A stretch of DNA of 62,733 nucleotides from Gemmatimonadota bacterium (GTDB lineage Bacteria > Latescibacterota > UBA2968 > GCA-2709665). Positions 16,371 through 25,656 of the stretch are shown one piece after another. Below the pieces are notes generated by a model. The model ran no database searches and had not been told where the DNA came from. It saw only the letters and a program-made list of their open reading frames with translations. The stretch covers positions 73,902 to 136,634 of the forward strand of contig JAPPFJ010000021.1 in NCBI GenBank assembly GCA_028877215.1, given 5' to 3'. The position numbers were made by a program, and so were the translations under genes. Every line of letters begins with the position of its first letter. The first letter of the stretch is position 1.

Positions 16371-16398
16371 TTGACAAATCGCGGGGTTATGGTATAAT
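16371..16398 (+). promoter_or_regulatory. near-consensus promoter of the polysaccharide operon
   Basis: TTGACA (16371-16376) and TATAAT (16393-16398) are both perfect, with a 16-base spacer. Transcription would start near 16405, giving a leader of about 150 bases before the Wzi-like gene. The open frame that begins at 16398 overlaps the -10 box and cannot be the real start. Confidence 0.75.
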
Positions 16399-16556
16399 TG
16401 GGCGGACTGTCGGCCGGCCTGGAGAATCGGGAAGCTGGTGTTTATTCTTCAGTTCGGGCACTTCGGACGGCGTGTCTTCAGGCATGGACGCCTCCGTCTT
16501 GGCGGTACCGGAAAATCAGTTTTCCACGGAGTCCCGTTTCCTACGGAAAAGGCGTC

Positions 16557-18245
16557 GTGAGATCCGCATTCCTCATGCTGGCTGTTCTTTCCCTGTGCGG
16601 GATTGTCCACGCTGGCGACAATACCCCGGACGTCCCGCTTACCCATGGGGTCTATCGGACACTCGACCGGTACGATGCCCATGGCTGGCTGGACTCGGCC
16701 GCGTCGCAGACCAGGCCGTACACACGTCTGAAAGTCGCCGGGCTACTGATTCACGTCCTGCGCAATCGCGACGCGCAGGACGCCATGTCCGGCACAGAGC
16801 GGGGGATACTCCGGAGACATCTGGCCTCTTTTCGCCCGGAGGCCGCGCGGTTGGGCTATGCCGCGCCCGAAGCCGGTACCGGCGCGCTGGAGCGGTTGGC
16901 GGGTGCACTTTTTTCATGGCGGGATTCGTCTGCATCTGTCGCGATCGAAGCGCTCTTCCGCCAGCAACTGATTCTGGTTCGAGGCGAGATCAGGGAGAAG
17001 GAAACGGTTTCGCAAACGCAGATCGGCGCGATTGTCCGCGGCACGCTTGGAGACCGTCTGGGTTTTCGCGCGCGGCACTTCGAAGCCAGGGAATGGAGTA
17101 CCCTGCCCCGCCTGACCCGGGCGGACGTACTGGCGCGGCCGATCGAACGGGTTCAATTCAAGGGAAAGGCGGTGGACTTTCGCGAAGCCACCTATCAGTT
17201 GGTGTGGGCGACGCGCTGGTTCGACGCGGATGCCGCAAAGGGCAGCCTGGACTGGGGCCCGGGCAGGAGCGGCAACCTGCTGCTGGCGCCCTTCGCGCCG
17301 ACGTTCGGGATGGCTCGGTTCCGGACCGCGTACCGGCGGGTGCGTTTCATCCACATTCTCGGGTTCCTGGAAGCCGATTCGGGTCTTGTGGACCGGTCCC
17401 GAACGGGTTTTGACAACGGTCACCGCCGCACGTTTCTTCGTTCCAAGGCGATTGCCGCCCACCGGGTGGAAGTCGATGTTTCTCCGCGCGTACGTCTGGG
17501 ATTCCAGGAGGCGGTGATATACGGAGACCGGGATTTCGAGTTTCTTTATGCATCTCCCGCTTCGGTACTCACCGCTGCTCAGATGGCGGTGGGGGACAAG
17601 GACAACCTGGCTGTGGGGCTGGATATTTCTCTTCGGCCCGTCAAACGGATACAGACCTATCTCGCGTTATTTATGGATGACTTGAGGAAGTTCAGCCCTG
17701 GCGACTTCTCAAACAAGCTCGCGACACAGGCGGGCGTGTTCTGGGTGGATGCGTTCGGGTTGCCGGATACGGATTTTCGAGCCGAGTTCGTGCACATCGA
17801 ACCGTTTGTGTACTCTCACAGGTTCAATATAAACGCGTTTACGCATTTCGACGCGCTCCTGGGTTATCCGACAGGACCGAATTCGGACCGGGTCTGGGTC
17901 AGGCTGACGCACCGGCTTTCTCCCTCGGTTTCTGCGGCCTTTGGCTTCGAAAGGACGCGTTCGGGAGAGAATATCGATAAATCTGACGGTACGCTGACGA
18001 ATGTGGGAGGAGATGCGCGGCGGGGACGGCGGCCGGAGGATCCTGCGATTCGGGAATTCCTGAGCGGCACGGTGGAAAAGCGGACGCAAATTGGCGCGGA
18101 CCTGGTTTTCGAGCCGTTCTCCGATTTCGTTCTCTCCTCGACCTACAGGCTGACGCGAGGGAGCAATGTATCCATTCGGGGCGGCAAACGCGGGGACGGA
18201 AGCACGAACGAATGGCGCATGACACTGGATCTTAATTTTTTCTGA
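16557..18245 (+). CDS. capsule-assembly Wzi-family outer-membrane protein
   Basis: This protein of about 562 residues begins with a signal peptide (VRSAFLMLAVLSLCGIVHA, then GDN). It is followed by helical segments and many amphipathic strands ending in an aromatic residue (LDLNFF), as expected for an outer-membrane beta-barrel. The middle part (LGFQEAVIYGD, FEFLYASP, VGLDISLRP, LFMDDL) matches the Wzi capsule-assembly family, which anchors surface polysaccharide. The GTG start is chosen because of the GGAAAAGG ribosome site just upstream and because it begins the signal peptide. It is first in the polysaccharide operon, which supports the call. Confidence 0.83.
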   Translation: MRSAFLMLAVLSLCGIVHAGDNTPDVPLTHGVYRTLDRYDAHGWLDSAASQTRPYTRLKVAGLLIHVLRNRDAQDAMSGTERGILRRHLASFRPEAARLGYAAPEAGTGALERLAGALFSWRDSSASVAIEALFRQQLILVRGEIREKETVSQTQIGAIVRGTLGDRLGFRARHFEAREWSTLPRLTRADVLARPIERVQFKGKAVDFREATYQLVWATRWFDADAAKGSLDWGPGRSGNLLLAPFAPTFGMARFRTAYRRVRFIHILGFLEADSGLVDRSRTGFDNGHRRTFLRSKAIAAHRVEVDVSPRVRLGFQEAVIYGDRDFEFLYASPASVLTAAQMAVGDKDNLAVGLDISLRPVKRIQTYLALFMDDLRKFSPGDFSNKLATQAGVFWVDAFGLPDTDFRAEFVHIEPFVYSHRFNINAFTHFDALLGYPTGPNSDRVWVRLTHRLSPSVSAAFGFERTRSGENIDKSDGTLTNVGGDARRGRRPEDPAIREFLSGTVEKRTQIGADLVFEPFSDFVLSSTYRLTRGSNVSIRGGKRGDGSTNEWRMTLDLNFF

Positions 18246-18285
18246 GAGGCTGTATTCAAACGGCTTCTGAGCGGGAAGGGGACCG

Positions 18286-19731
18286 ATGGCGACGGAAACG
18301 GGCAGATTGGCCGCGGGGATGCACGAACGGTGGCTGATCCCGGCCGTATGCCTCGCGCAACTCGCGCTGATATCGCTGCCCGTCTGGCGTTACGGCGAGG
18401 TCGTTCCGGTAATCACGGTGAGCCTGATCGTGGTTTCCGGTATTGCCCTCTTTACGTCTGTAACCTCGGCGCTATTGTACCTGTGCTTTATCGCCTCAGT
18501 GATATCGTCCGAGTTTTACGAAGACCATCTGATGTTGCCCGGAAACCTGCACTTCTGCGAGGCGCTGTTTCTGGTGGTGTGGGGAGTGGCGTTTGTCGCC
18601 TGGTTGCAGGAACGGAGGCTGGGCTGGCGTCGCACCCGGCTGGACCGTCCGATGCTTGTTTTTCTTGGTCTGGTCGTGGCATCGATCGGGCTGGGTCTGT
18701 TTTACGGGCAGGACGTTCGGCAGGTGATGCGGGACGTACGGTATCCGCTCTACTACGTGTTGTTTTTCGTCGTAACAGGGTATTTCGATCTGCGCAGGCG
18801 CGGGATGTTTCTGGCCGTGTTGGTGATCTCAGCGGCCGTCGTGGGTGCAGAGTACCTGATCGAATTCGTACGCACGGTCGATCTCTCGTATGCCGGAGCC
18901 TTCCACAGGGTGGCCAGGCGTGAGGGGCTGCTGCTGCCGATGGGTGTTCTGGTCCTTGCGGCGGCCTTCCTGTACGAAACGTCGCCGGTTCGACGCATGT
19001 TGGGCGGATTTCTTCTGGTTCCCATCGGTCTTGCGCTGGTGGTCACGATGGGACGCGCGATGTGGGGAAGTCTGTTGTTCGGACTCTTCTGCGTGGGCGG
19101 TCTGGTCCTGCTGGACCGCGGGAGGCATAGAGGACGACGGCTTCTGATATTGATGCTTATTCCCGTCTTACTGCTGGGCCTGGGCTACTATTTCCAGCAG
19201 TTCACCGGCGCGGGCGTCGAGGATATGGCGGCTCATCGGTTGCGGCGCACCGTAACTGAGGGCGACCTGGAGATTCAGGGGCGTCTGCTGGCCTATGCTC
19301 TGGCCCTGGAGCAGATCTGGCAGAGGCCGGTGCTGGGTGGAGGACACGGAACCACGATTTCCTATCTGAGGGTCGACGAGTACTCCCGTCCCTACGTCTT
19401 TACCTCCGGAGGCGTAGACAATACCTATCTCACGATCATGATGCGTATGGGATTTCTGGGCGTGATCGCTTTCCTTTGGATATTTGTAAGGGGTCTGCGA
19501 ATCGCCTACGGACTGTTTCGTAGCACCGACGATTCGCAGCTGAAAGGATTCTGCGTCGCGTTTCTTGCGATCTACGCGGCGCTGCTGGTGTATATTATGA
19601 CCGACAATACGATGATGGGGAACCGGCTGATTTTCTGGCACGCGTGTTTTCTCGGCATTCTGGCCCGTTTGGATGGAGAGGCGGATGAAACCGGCGGTGA
19701 CGGCGGTGATCGTAAACTGGAACGCGGGTGA
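18286..19731 (+). CDS. O-antigen ligase/polymerase-like membrane protein (Wzy/WaaL)
   Basis: This 481-residue protein has about 11-12 transmembrane segments and a large loop (about 305-395). The loop carries the family-type sequence GRLLAYALALEQIWQRPVLGGGHGT and ends near GGVDNTYL, typical of the Wzy_C/O-antigen ligase group that polymerises repeat units or ligates glycan to lipid or protein. The ATG follows an AAGGGGA ribosome site. It overlaps the next glycosyltransferase gene by about 47 bases. Whether it is a polymerase or a ligase cannot be told. Confidence 0.85.
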   Translation: MATETGRLAAGMHERWLIPAVCLAQLALISLPVWRYGEVVPVITVSLIVVSGIALFTSVTSALLYLCFIASVISSEFYEDHLMLPGNLHFCEALFLVVWGVAFVAWLQERRLGWRRTRLDRPMLVFLGLVVASIGLGLFYGQDVRQVMRDVRYPLYYVLFFVVTGYFDLRRRGMFLAVLVISAAVVGAEYLIEFVRTVDLSYAGAFHRVARREGLLLPMGVLVLAAAFLYETSPVRRMLGGFLLVPIGLALVVTMGRAMWGSLLFGLFCVGGLVLLDRGRHRGRRLLILMLIPVLLLGLGYYFQQFTGAGVEDMAAHRLRRTVTEGDLEIQGRLLAYALALEQIWQRPVLGGGHGTTISYLRVDEYSRPYVFTSGGVDNTYLTIMMRMGFLGVIAFLWIFVRGLRIAYGLFRSTDDSQLKGFCVAFLAIYAALLVYIMTDNTMMGNRLIFWHACFLGILARLDGEADETGGDGGDRKLERG

Positions 19732-20647
19732 CGACCTCCTCCGATGCGTCGCGTGCCTCAAGGGAATAGAGGGGCGCCTGCAGCTGGACGTGGTTGTGGT
19801 GGACAATGCATCGTCGGATGGAAGTTGTGACGCGCTGGACACCTTTGGCGACGGCGTGAGGCTGGTTGAGACGGGAGGGAATCTCGGGTTCGGTCGCGGT
19901 GTCAACCGGGGGGTGGAAATATCAGCCGCTCCATATGTTCTCGTTCTGAATCCGGATGTGACCGTGGCGCCGGACGCGGTTGAACGCCTGCTGGACTATC
20001 TTGAAGCCAATGACCGTGTCGGCGTTGTCGGACCCCGACTCGTTGACCGGAGAGGCCGAGCGCAGCTTTCTTGCGGAAGGGCGCCTCGACTGATTGGCGA
20101 AATCTGCCGCAAATTCCTGTTGCATCTTGTATTTCCATTTCTTAAATTCGGCTGCCGGGTCTCGCGGGGGCCGGCTTCGGTCGGTTGGGTGACAGGTGCC
20201 TGTTTCCTTATGCGTCGCAGCGCTTTCGGTGCAGTTGGCGGCATGGACGACGCTATTTTTATGTATTATGAAGACGTAGACCTCTGCCTCAGGCTTGGTA
20301 GGGCCGGGTGGTCCGTGACCTATCTGCCGGAGGCTTACGCGTTCCATGCGGGAGGTAAGAGTTCGAAGAAGGCGCTGGAACGGATGCTGGTGGAGGGCGT
20401 GGCGAGTCATCTCTATGTGATGAAAAAACACCTGGGAGATCATGCGGGCCGCCTGTTGGCGATACTGACGTTTCCGGAGATGGTTTTGAGATCGCTGCTC
20501 TGGGGAGGTCTGTTTTTATTGCCCGGATTCCGGAAGGAGGCCGGGGCAAGGCTCAAGGCGTACAGACGGGTCCTGACGCGGGGCATCGATGGTCGCAGCG
20601 GCTTCGGTTCCCGGTTGGGATGCGCGGGTCCGAAGGAGATTTCATGA
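19685..20647 (+). CDS. GT2 glycosyltransferase (rhamnosyltransferase-like)
   Basis: This GT-A fold family 2 glycosyltransferase has about 320 residues. It starts with VTAVIVNWNAGDDL, then VVDNASSDGS for nucleotide-sugar binding, NPDVTVAPDA with the Asp of the metal site, GACFLMRRSAFGAVGGMD, and YYEDVDLCLRLGRAGW with the catalytic ED. This layout is that of WbbL-like rhamnosyltransferases. The ATG at 19685 has a GGAG site and lies inside the end of the upstream gene. The stop overlaps the aminotransferase start (ATGA). Confidence 0.92.
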   Translation: MKPAVTAVIVNWNAGDDLLRCVACLKGIEGRLQLDVVVVDNASSDGSCDALDTFGDGVRLVETGGNLGFGRGVNRGVEISAAPYVLVLNPDVTVAPDAVERLLDYLEANDRVGVVGPRLVDRRGRAQLSCGRAPRLIGEICRKFLLHLVFPFLKFGCRVSRGPASVGWVTGACFLMRRSAFGAVGGMDDAIFMYYEDVDLCLRLGRAGWSVTYLPEAYAFHAGGKSSKKALERMLVEGVASHLYVMKKHLGDHAGRLLAILTFPEMVLRSLLWGGLFLLPGFRKEAGARLKAYRRVLTRGIDGRSGFGSRLGCAGPKEIS

Positions 20648-21792
20648 TTCCCATCTGGCGGGCCTGTTTCGACGAAGAGGAAGTAGCGGCGGTTCGGGAG
20701 GTGATGCTGTCCGGCTGGGTGGGGGCAGGCACGAAGGCCGCAGCCTTCGAAAAACGGTTTGCCGAGTATATCGGGACGTCATTTGCAGTCAGCGTGAATT
20801 CGTGTTCGTCGGCATTGCTGCTGGCGCTCAAGGTGCTGGGCGTGGAGGGTCGCGAGGTCATAACCACGTCCATGACCTTTGTCGCCACCAACCATGCGAT
20901 TCTGCAGAACGGGGCTACTCCCGTCTTTTGCGACATCGATCCCGATACTTTGAACCTGGATCCGGATTGCGTGGCACGGCGGATTACGGACAAAACGGCC
21001 GCGATAATGGTTGTTCACCACAGTGGCCATCCGTGCGACGTGGACCCGATTCTGGAGATCGCCGCGTCCCGGGACATTCCAATCGTAGAGGATGCCGCCC
21101 ACGCCTGCGGCGCCAGGTACAACGGCCGGATGGTTGGTGGATTGGGCACGATCGGGTGTTTCAGCTTCCAGGCGCAGAAGAACCTGACGACCTGCGATGG
21201 CGGTATGCTGACCACCAGCGATGCGCAGTTGGCCGAGCGACTCAAACGGCTCAGCTGGATGGGCATCCCGCAGGGTACCTGGGACCGGTTTACAGCAGGG
21301 CCGCGGCAGAAGCGCTGGTTGTACGAAGTGACTGAAGTGGGTCACAAGTTCTATATGAACGATCTGAATGCTGCAATCGGTCTGGTCCAGCTGGCGAGGC
21401 TCGAGTCGGCAAACGCCCAGCGACGCGAAATCGTCCTGCAATACAACAAGGCGTTTTCCGATCTGGCGTGGCTTCAAACGCCCTGGATTGCGCCATACGC
21501 GCGCAGCGCATTCCATGCCTACGTGCCGCGCGTGGCGGACAGAGACAATCTTGTAGCCCATCTGCACGGTCGGGACGTCGATTCCAGCGTACATTATTAT
21601 CCGAACCATCTCTATCCGATCCACGAACCCTATCGTTGCGCACTGCCTGTAACCGAGTCGGTATGGCGTGAACTGGTGACGCTTCCGCTCTATCCGTCCA
21701 TGACCGACAAAGACGTGTCGCAGGTTATAGACGCTGTTCGGAGCTTTCAACCCAGCAGCCCGGACGCCAGCGCTGATCCCGCTCGCAACTAG
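20644..21792 (+). CDS. DegT/DnrJ/EryC1/StrS sugar aminotransferase
   Basis: This 382-residue PLP enzyme would make an amino sugar for the polysaccharide from a nucleotide keto-sugar. Lys179 in FSFQAQKNLTTCDGG is the Schiff-base lysine, and Asp150/His153 in VEDAAHACGA contact the cofactor. It begins at an ATG with an AAGGAG site and overlaps the upstream glycosyltransferase stop by four bases, so the two are translationally coupled. The family is clear; the exact sugar (for example a 4-amino-4,6-dideoxyhexose) is not. Confidence 0.93.
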   Translation: MIPIWRACFDEEEVAAVREVMLSGWVGAGTKAAAFEKRFAEYIGTSFAVSVNSCSSALLLALKVLGVEGREVITTSMTFVATNHAILQNGATPVFCDIDPDTLNLDPDCVARRITDKTAAIMVVHHSGHPCDVDPILEIAASRDIPIVEDAAHACGARYNGRMVGGLGTIGCFSFQAQKNLTTCDGGMLTTSDAQLAERLKRLSWMGIPQGTWDRFTAGPRQKRWLYEVTEVGHKFYMNDLNAAIGLVQLARLESANAQRREIVLQYNKAFSDLAWLQTPWIAPYARSAFHAYVPRVADRDNLVAHLHGRDVDSSVHYYPNHLYPIHEPYRCALPVTESVWRELVTLPLYPSMTDKDVSQVIDAVRSFQPSSPDASADPARN

Positions 21793-21997
21793 CCTCAATT
21801 CCGCAATGGCCGCAACGCGGCACCGCGACGAAACCTTCCGAAACGGGCCGAAATGGTCGTCAGGAAGGATGTTTTTTCCGTTCACGTCCAGCGACCTGGT
21901 GTATCCTGGTAATCAGCAGTTTAATCGCCTTTATTAACTGGCACATATTCGAATTTACGTCCACGAAAACTTACGAATCAAGGTTAGAAAGTACGCC

Positions 21998-22972
21998 GTG
22001 TTGTCATCCGCTCTTTTCCTGGCATTTGGTTTCGGAAGCGCTCTGTTGTTGACACCGCTTCTTCGTGCCGCCGCTCTGCGCGCCTCGTGGTTGAATTCCG
22101 GCGGCGGAAACGGTGCGGAGTCGGTTCCTCCGATCGGCGGCGTGGCCATCGCCATCGCCACTCTGCTGCTGCTTCCCTTTGCGCCGCTGTCGTTTCCGGT
22201 GGGTCTGTGGATCGGCGCCCTGGGAATGGGCGTCATCGGATTCGTCGACGACAAATGGCCGCTTTCGCCCTTTCAAAAGCTTGGCTTTCAGATCTTCACG
22301 GTGGTTATTGCGGTCGGGAGCGGACTTCGATTCGACACTACGGGCAGTACGGTCGTCGACGCCGTACTGACCGGCGTCTGGCTGGTCTGGATGTGCAACG
22401 CGTTTAACGTGCTCGATATGATGGACGGTCTGTCCGCGGGCGCCGGCGCCATAGCCGCCATTGGCCTGGCGGGTCTGGGTCTGGTCGGCGGTGCGGCGCC
22501 GGTTGTGATTCTTGGCGCCAGCCTGGCGGGAGGGTTTTTGGGGTTTCTGGTTTACAATGCCCATCCCGCACGAGTCTATATGGGCGACGCCGGCAGTCTT
22601 TTTGCAGGATTTGTGCTTGGCGCAATGTCGGTGGAGATTTCCAGGGCGATGCCGGGCGTGCAGGGTGAAATCTGTACGATTATGGTGCTGGGGGTGCCCT
22701 GTTTCGAAGCCGTTTTCCTGTGTATCGTGAGAAAGAGGAAGGGCTTGCCCGTGATGAAGGCGAGCCGTGATCACGTCGCGCAGCGGCTGGTCAGGATGGG
22801 ATATTCCGTCAGGGGCGCGGTTCGGAGAATTCATCTCGCGGGCGGGCTTCTGGCCCTGTCCGGAATCGTTGCGGCTGTGGTGTCGCCCGTGATTGTCGTT
22901 ACAATTCTTGTTTGTGTGATCGCGGCGGCGGTTTGGACCGGCGTACGGTTGGGCCGCGTGGAGACCGCATAG
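21998..22972 (+). CDS. WecA/TagO-like polyprenyl-phosphate glycosyl-1-phosphate transferase
   Basis: This 324-residue, roughly ten-TM member of the MraY/WecA family (PF00953) would start repeat-unit synthesis by moving sugar-1-phosphate to undecaprenyl phosphate. The key motifs are the Asp pair in GFVDDK (84-85), NVLDMMDG (136-143) and VYMGDAGSLFAGF. It begins at a GTG with only a weak ribosome site after a 205-base gap in which no strong promoter was seen. The flippase gene follows 37 bases downstream. Confidence 0.9.
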   Translation: MLSSALFLAFGFGSALLLTPLLRAAALRASWLNSGGGNGAESVPPIGGVAIAIATLLLLPFAPLSFPVGLWIGALGMGVIGFVDDKWPLSPFQKLGFQIFTVVIAVGSGLRFDTTGSTVVDAVLTGVWLVWMCNAFNVLDMMDGLSAGAGAIAAIGLAGLGLVGGAAPVVILGASLAGGFLGFLVYNAHPARVYMGDAGSLFAGFVLGAMSVEISRAMPGVQGEICTIMVLGVPCFEAVFLCIVRKRKGLPVMKASRDHVAQRLVRMGYSVRGAVRRIHLAGGLLALSGIVAAVVSPVIVVTILVCVIAAAVWTGVRLGRVETA

Positions 22973-23009
22973 CAGACTGTTGGAGGCGTTGCTTTGCAGG
23001 AGAGGCCGG

Positions 23010-24464
23010 ATGACCGACCTGCGTCGCACAACTGTCCGGGGTTTCTCGTGGACCGGCCTGGCGCAGGGCGCCGGCTATCTGATTCAGGTGGGCGCGCTGG
23101 GTTTGGTGGTGCGGCATCTAAGCGAACCGTCCCGGGCTTTCGGTACGGAGGTCGCCGCAGCCACAATTGTGGGGTTGGGCATACTGGCCTCGGAAATGGG
23201 TCTCGGGAGAGCTCTCATTCAGAAGCGGGATGCGCGCGAAGCGCATCTGGCCGCGGCGTTCTGGATGGGCCTGTTTATCTCCTGTTCGCTGGCCGCCCTC
23301 CTCTATCTGACCGCCCGCTTCTGGGGCGGGCTTTTTTTTGACGGCCCACAGGTATCGGCCGTTCTCCCGACTATGGCCTCGGTACTCGTATTTGCGGGGA
23401 TTGGAACCGTTCCCAGGGCCCGTATGGAGCGCACGTTTCGTTTCCGACAGTTGGCAATCCTGGATGTCTGTGCGGCGTTTTCGAGCGGAATTACGATGGC
23501 GTCGCTGTCGCTATCGGGATTCGAGGTGTGGAGTCTGGTCTGGGCTTTTGTGGTCCGCCACGCCGTTCTGGGTTTGGGGCCCTGGTTTTTCTGCCCCATC
23601 AACCCTGTCCGCTCCTTCAGCGCTGCGGACGCCCGTGTATTGCTCGGGTTCGGAGGCAAGTGGACGGGTTCAAGGATGGTGGGCTATGTCCAGCAGAACC
23701 TGGACTATTTTCTAATCGGAAGATTCCTTGGGATCGAGGCGCTGGGCTACTACGGACTGGCGTACCGCCTCATCGCATTTCCGCAGACCCGCGTGGTTCA
23801 GGCCGTAGCAAAGGTGACGTTTCCGGCTTTCTCCGCTCTCCAGGACGATGTCGCCCGGCTCGGCCGGGCCTATCTCTCCACGGTGAAATACGTCGCCGTG
23901 CTCGTGTTCCCTGTTATGGCGGGATTTTTCCTTTTGGCGCATCCAGGCGTCGTCTTCCTGTTTGAGCCGAAGATGGCCCCCGCGGCGGTTGTCCTTCAGT
24001 TGCTCAGTCCGGCCGGAGCGCTTCGTGCTATCGCTTCTCCCGCCGGGTTGGTCTTTTCCGCCGTGGGCCGTACCGGGCTGGCGCTGATCTGGAATGTCGC
24101 CGGCGCCATCTTTATGCTTGCGGCCCTTTGGTTGGGCATCTCCGGGGGGATAGCGGGAGCAGCGGCGGCTGTAAGCCTCGGGGTGTTGGTCCTGACCGCG
24201 GCCTCGCAGGGCATCGTGAACCGGCTGGCCGGGATTGCATTTGGAGAGTACCTCAAGGCATTGTATCCCGCCGCGCTGGGCAGCGCACTGATGGCAGGGG
24301 TGGTGGCCGGATACAAGTGGCTGGTGATTGGCGTACTGCCCGATTCCGCGTTGATTGCGTCCTGCGCTGTTGCGGGCGCGATTGCCTATCCGGTCGCCTT
24401 TCGTTTTTTATCGAAAGAGACCGCCGCTGAGGCAATTCGTCTGGCCGGATTGATCCGGCGTTAG
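23010..24464 (+). CDS. Wzx-type polysaccharide flippase (MOP superfamily)
   Basis: This protein of about 484 residues with 12-14 hydrophobic segments belongs to the polysaccharide-exporter (Wzx/RfbX, PST) group that flips lipid-linked repeat units across the inner membrane. The N-terminal RRTTVRGFSWTGLAQGAGYL and the central NLDYFLIGRFLGIEALGYYGLAYRL are typical. The ATG at 23010 has a GGAGAGG site; the frame upstream of it is not used. It follows the WecA-like gene, and a MITE-like element sits just after its stop. Confidence 0.92.
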   Translation: MTDLRRTTVRGFSWTGLAQGAGYLIQVGALGLVVRHLSEPSRAFGTEVAAATIVGLGILASEMGLGRALIQKRDAREAHLAAAFWMGLFISCSLAALLYLTARFWGGLFFDGPQVSAVLPTMASVLVFAGIGTVPRARMERTFRFRQLAILDVCAAFSSGITMASLSLSGFEVWSLVWAFVVRHAVLGLGPWFFCPINPVRSFSAADARVLLGFGGKWTGSRMVGYVQQNLDYFLIGRFLGIEALGYYGLAYRLIAFPQTRVVQAVAKVTFPAFSALQDDVARLGRAYLSTVKYVAVLVFPVMAGFFLLAHPGVVFLFEPKMAPAAVVLQLLSPAGALRAIASPAGLVFSAVGRTGLALIWNVAGAIFMLAALWLGISGGIAGAAAAVSLGVLVLTAASQGIVNRLAGIAFGEYLKALYPAALGSALMAGVVAGYKWLVIGVLPDSALIASCAVAGAIAYPVAFRFLSKETAAEAIRLAGLIRR

Positions 24465-24500
24465 AAAAATCGATCTGCAGGCGCAGACCGGACGGGCTTT

Positions 24501-24717
24501 CTAAGAAGTTGTTTTAAAATTCCCGGCGAGTCCCGAGCGCGCGCGAAAATGTGTCGGTTAAGAGGCACGAGGGGCGCGCAGCGCCGACGGGCAAATTCGC
24601 CTATGAGAGGCGAGCAAGCGCAGCCTCGATCTCGTAAGGCGGGTGGATTTGGCCAACGCAGACCGAGGCATTTGCAGCCGCGCGAAGACCGCAGGGGGTT
24701 TTAAGACAGCTTCTTAG
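24501..24717. mobile_element. MITE-like element, family B, copy 2
   Basis: This is a 217-bp element. Its 19-bp ends (CTAAGAAGTTGTTTTAAAA against TTTTAAGACAGCTTCTTAG) are terminal inverted repeats with two mismatches. It matches 9618-9805 over the core but carries an extra segment of about 30 bases near 24560-24595. It lies between the flippase and sulfotransferase genes. No gene was seen inside. Confidence 0.75.
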
Positions 24718-24738
24718 CTGGCTGGTAAGGATGTGGAC

Positions 24739-25581
24739 ATGGCTCGACTGCCGGATTTCCTGATTATCGGCGCCCAGAAATGCGGCACGACGTGGCTGGC
24801 CGCCATGCTGCGGCAGCACCCCGATGTGTACATGCCCGATCAGGAGATACATTTCTTCGACAAGGCCGGAAATTACGAAAAGGGGATGGACTGGTATATC
24901 AGTCATTTCGAAGGGGCGGAAGACAGAAGACGTGTGGGTGAAAAAACGCCGGACTACTTCTGGGCCGACGGAAGGGGGGGCGAAGGCCACATGCCGGATG
25001 TGCACCGGCATATCCACGGACATCTGCCCGACGTGAAACTGATCGTTACCCTCAAGAATCCAGTGGATCGGGCGGTCTCGGCGGTAAAGCATCTGATAAG
25101 GACCGGCCGGATTTCTCCACTGCATCGAATGGACGATTTGCTGGCAGGCGAAAAATCCGCCCTGCTCGACGGTTTCGGAGTTTTCGAGGTGGGGCGGTTC
25201 TTCACATTGCTCACCGCTTATCTGAAACTCTTCAGACGGGATCAGATTCTGGTTCTCTTCTTTGAAGAGGATATCGTGCAACGGCCGAACGAGGGCTTGA
25301 AGAAGGTCTGTACTTTTCTGGATATCGACGACGCCTTTCGGTTTTCGGGAATGGCGCAGAAGGTCAATCGATTCGACGGTTGCAAATTACACCTGACAGC
25401 CCGCTATTATTTCCCGTTCCTGTCTCCGTTGACAAGTGTTCTTGGGCGCCTCCTGCCGGAGAGCGATTATCTTCCCAGCAAGCCCGTCCTTCGACATTTG
25501 CACGGACTCTATCGGGAAGAAAACCGCAGGTTGTTCGATCTTCTCGATCGGCATTCACCCGAATCGTGGCTTGCAACCTGA
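24739..25581 (+). CDS. PAPS-dependent sulfotransferase
   Basis: This 280-residue sulfotransferase-domain protein would move sulfate from PAPS to a carbohydrate. The 5'-phosphosulfate loop is GAQKCGTTWL (residues 11-20), and the 3'-phosphate-binding segment is LKNPVDRAVSAVKH. GEKTPDYFW is also family-typical. The ATG at 24739 follows AAGGAT. Its place in the polysaccharide locus suggests that the surface glycan is sulfated, a trait common in marine and host-associated organisms (inference). Confidence 0.92.
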   Translation: MARLPDFLIIGAQKCGTTWLAAMLRQHPDVYMPDQEIHFFDKAGNYEKGMDWYISHFEGAEDRRRVGEKTPDYFWADGRGGEGHMPDVHRHIHGHLPDVKLIVTLKNPVDRAVSAVKHLIRTGRISPLHRMDDLLAGEKSALLDGFGVFEVGRFFTLLTAYLKLFRRDQILVLFFEEDIVQRPNEGLKKVCTFLDIDDAFRFSGMAQKVNRFDGCKLHLTARYYFPFLSPLTSVLGRLLPESDYLPSKPVLRHLHGLYREENRRLFDLLDRHSPESWLAT

Positions 25582-25656
25582 CTGCGGACTGCCAATCGCA
25601 CTGTTTTCGATTGATTCCCCGAAATCCTGTGTTTATATTGAAGGAGTCCTCCCGCC

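Noticed and set aside
16501..16508. ops-like element GGCGGTAC in the leader of the polysaccharide operon
   Set aside because: It differs from the RfaH ops core by one base, the flanking bases do not fit, and RfaH-type control is not expected in this lineage.
20779..21885. 368-codon open frame on the minus strand
   Set aside because: Shadow of the DegT-family aminotransferase gene; its translation has no domain-like pattern.
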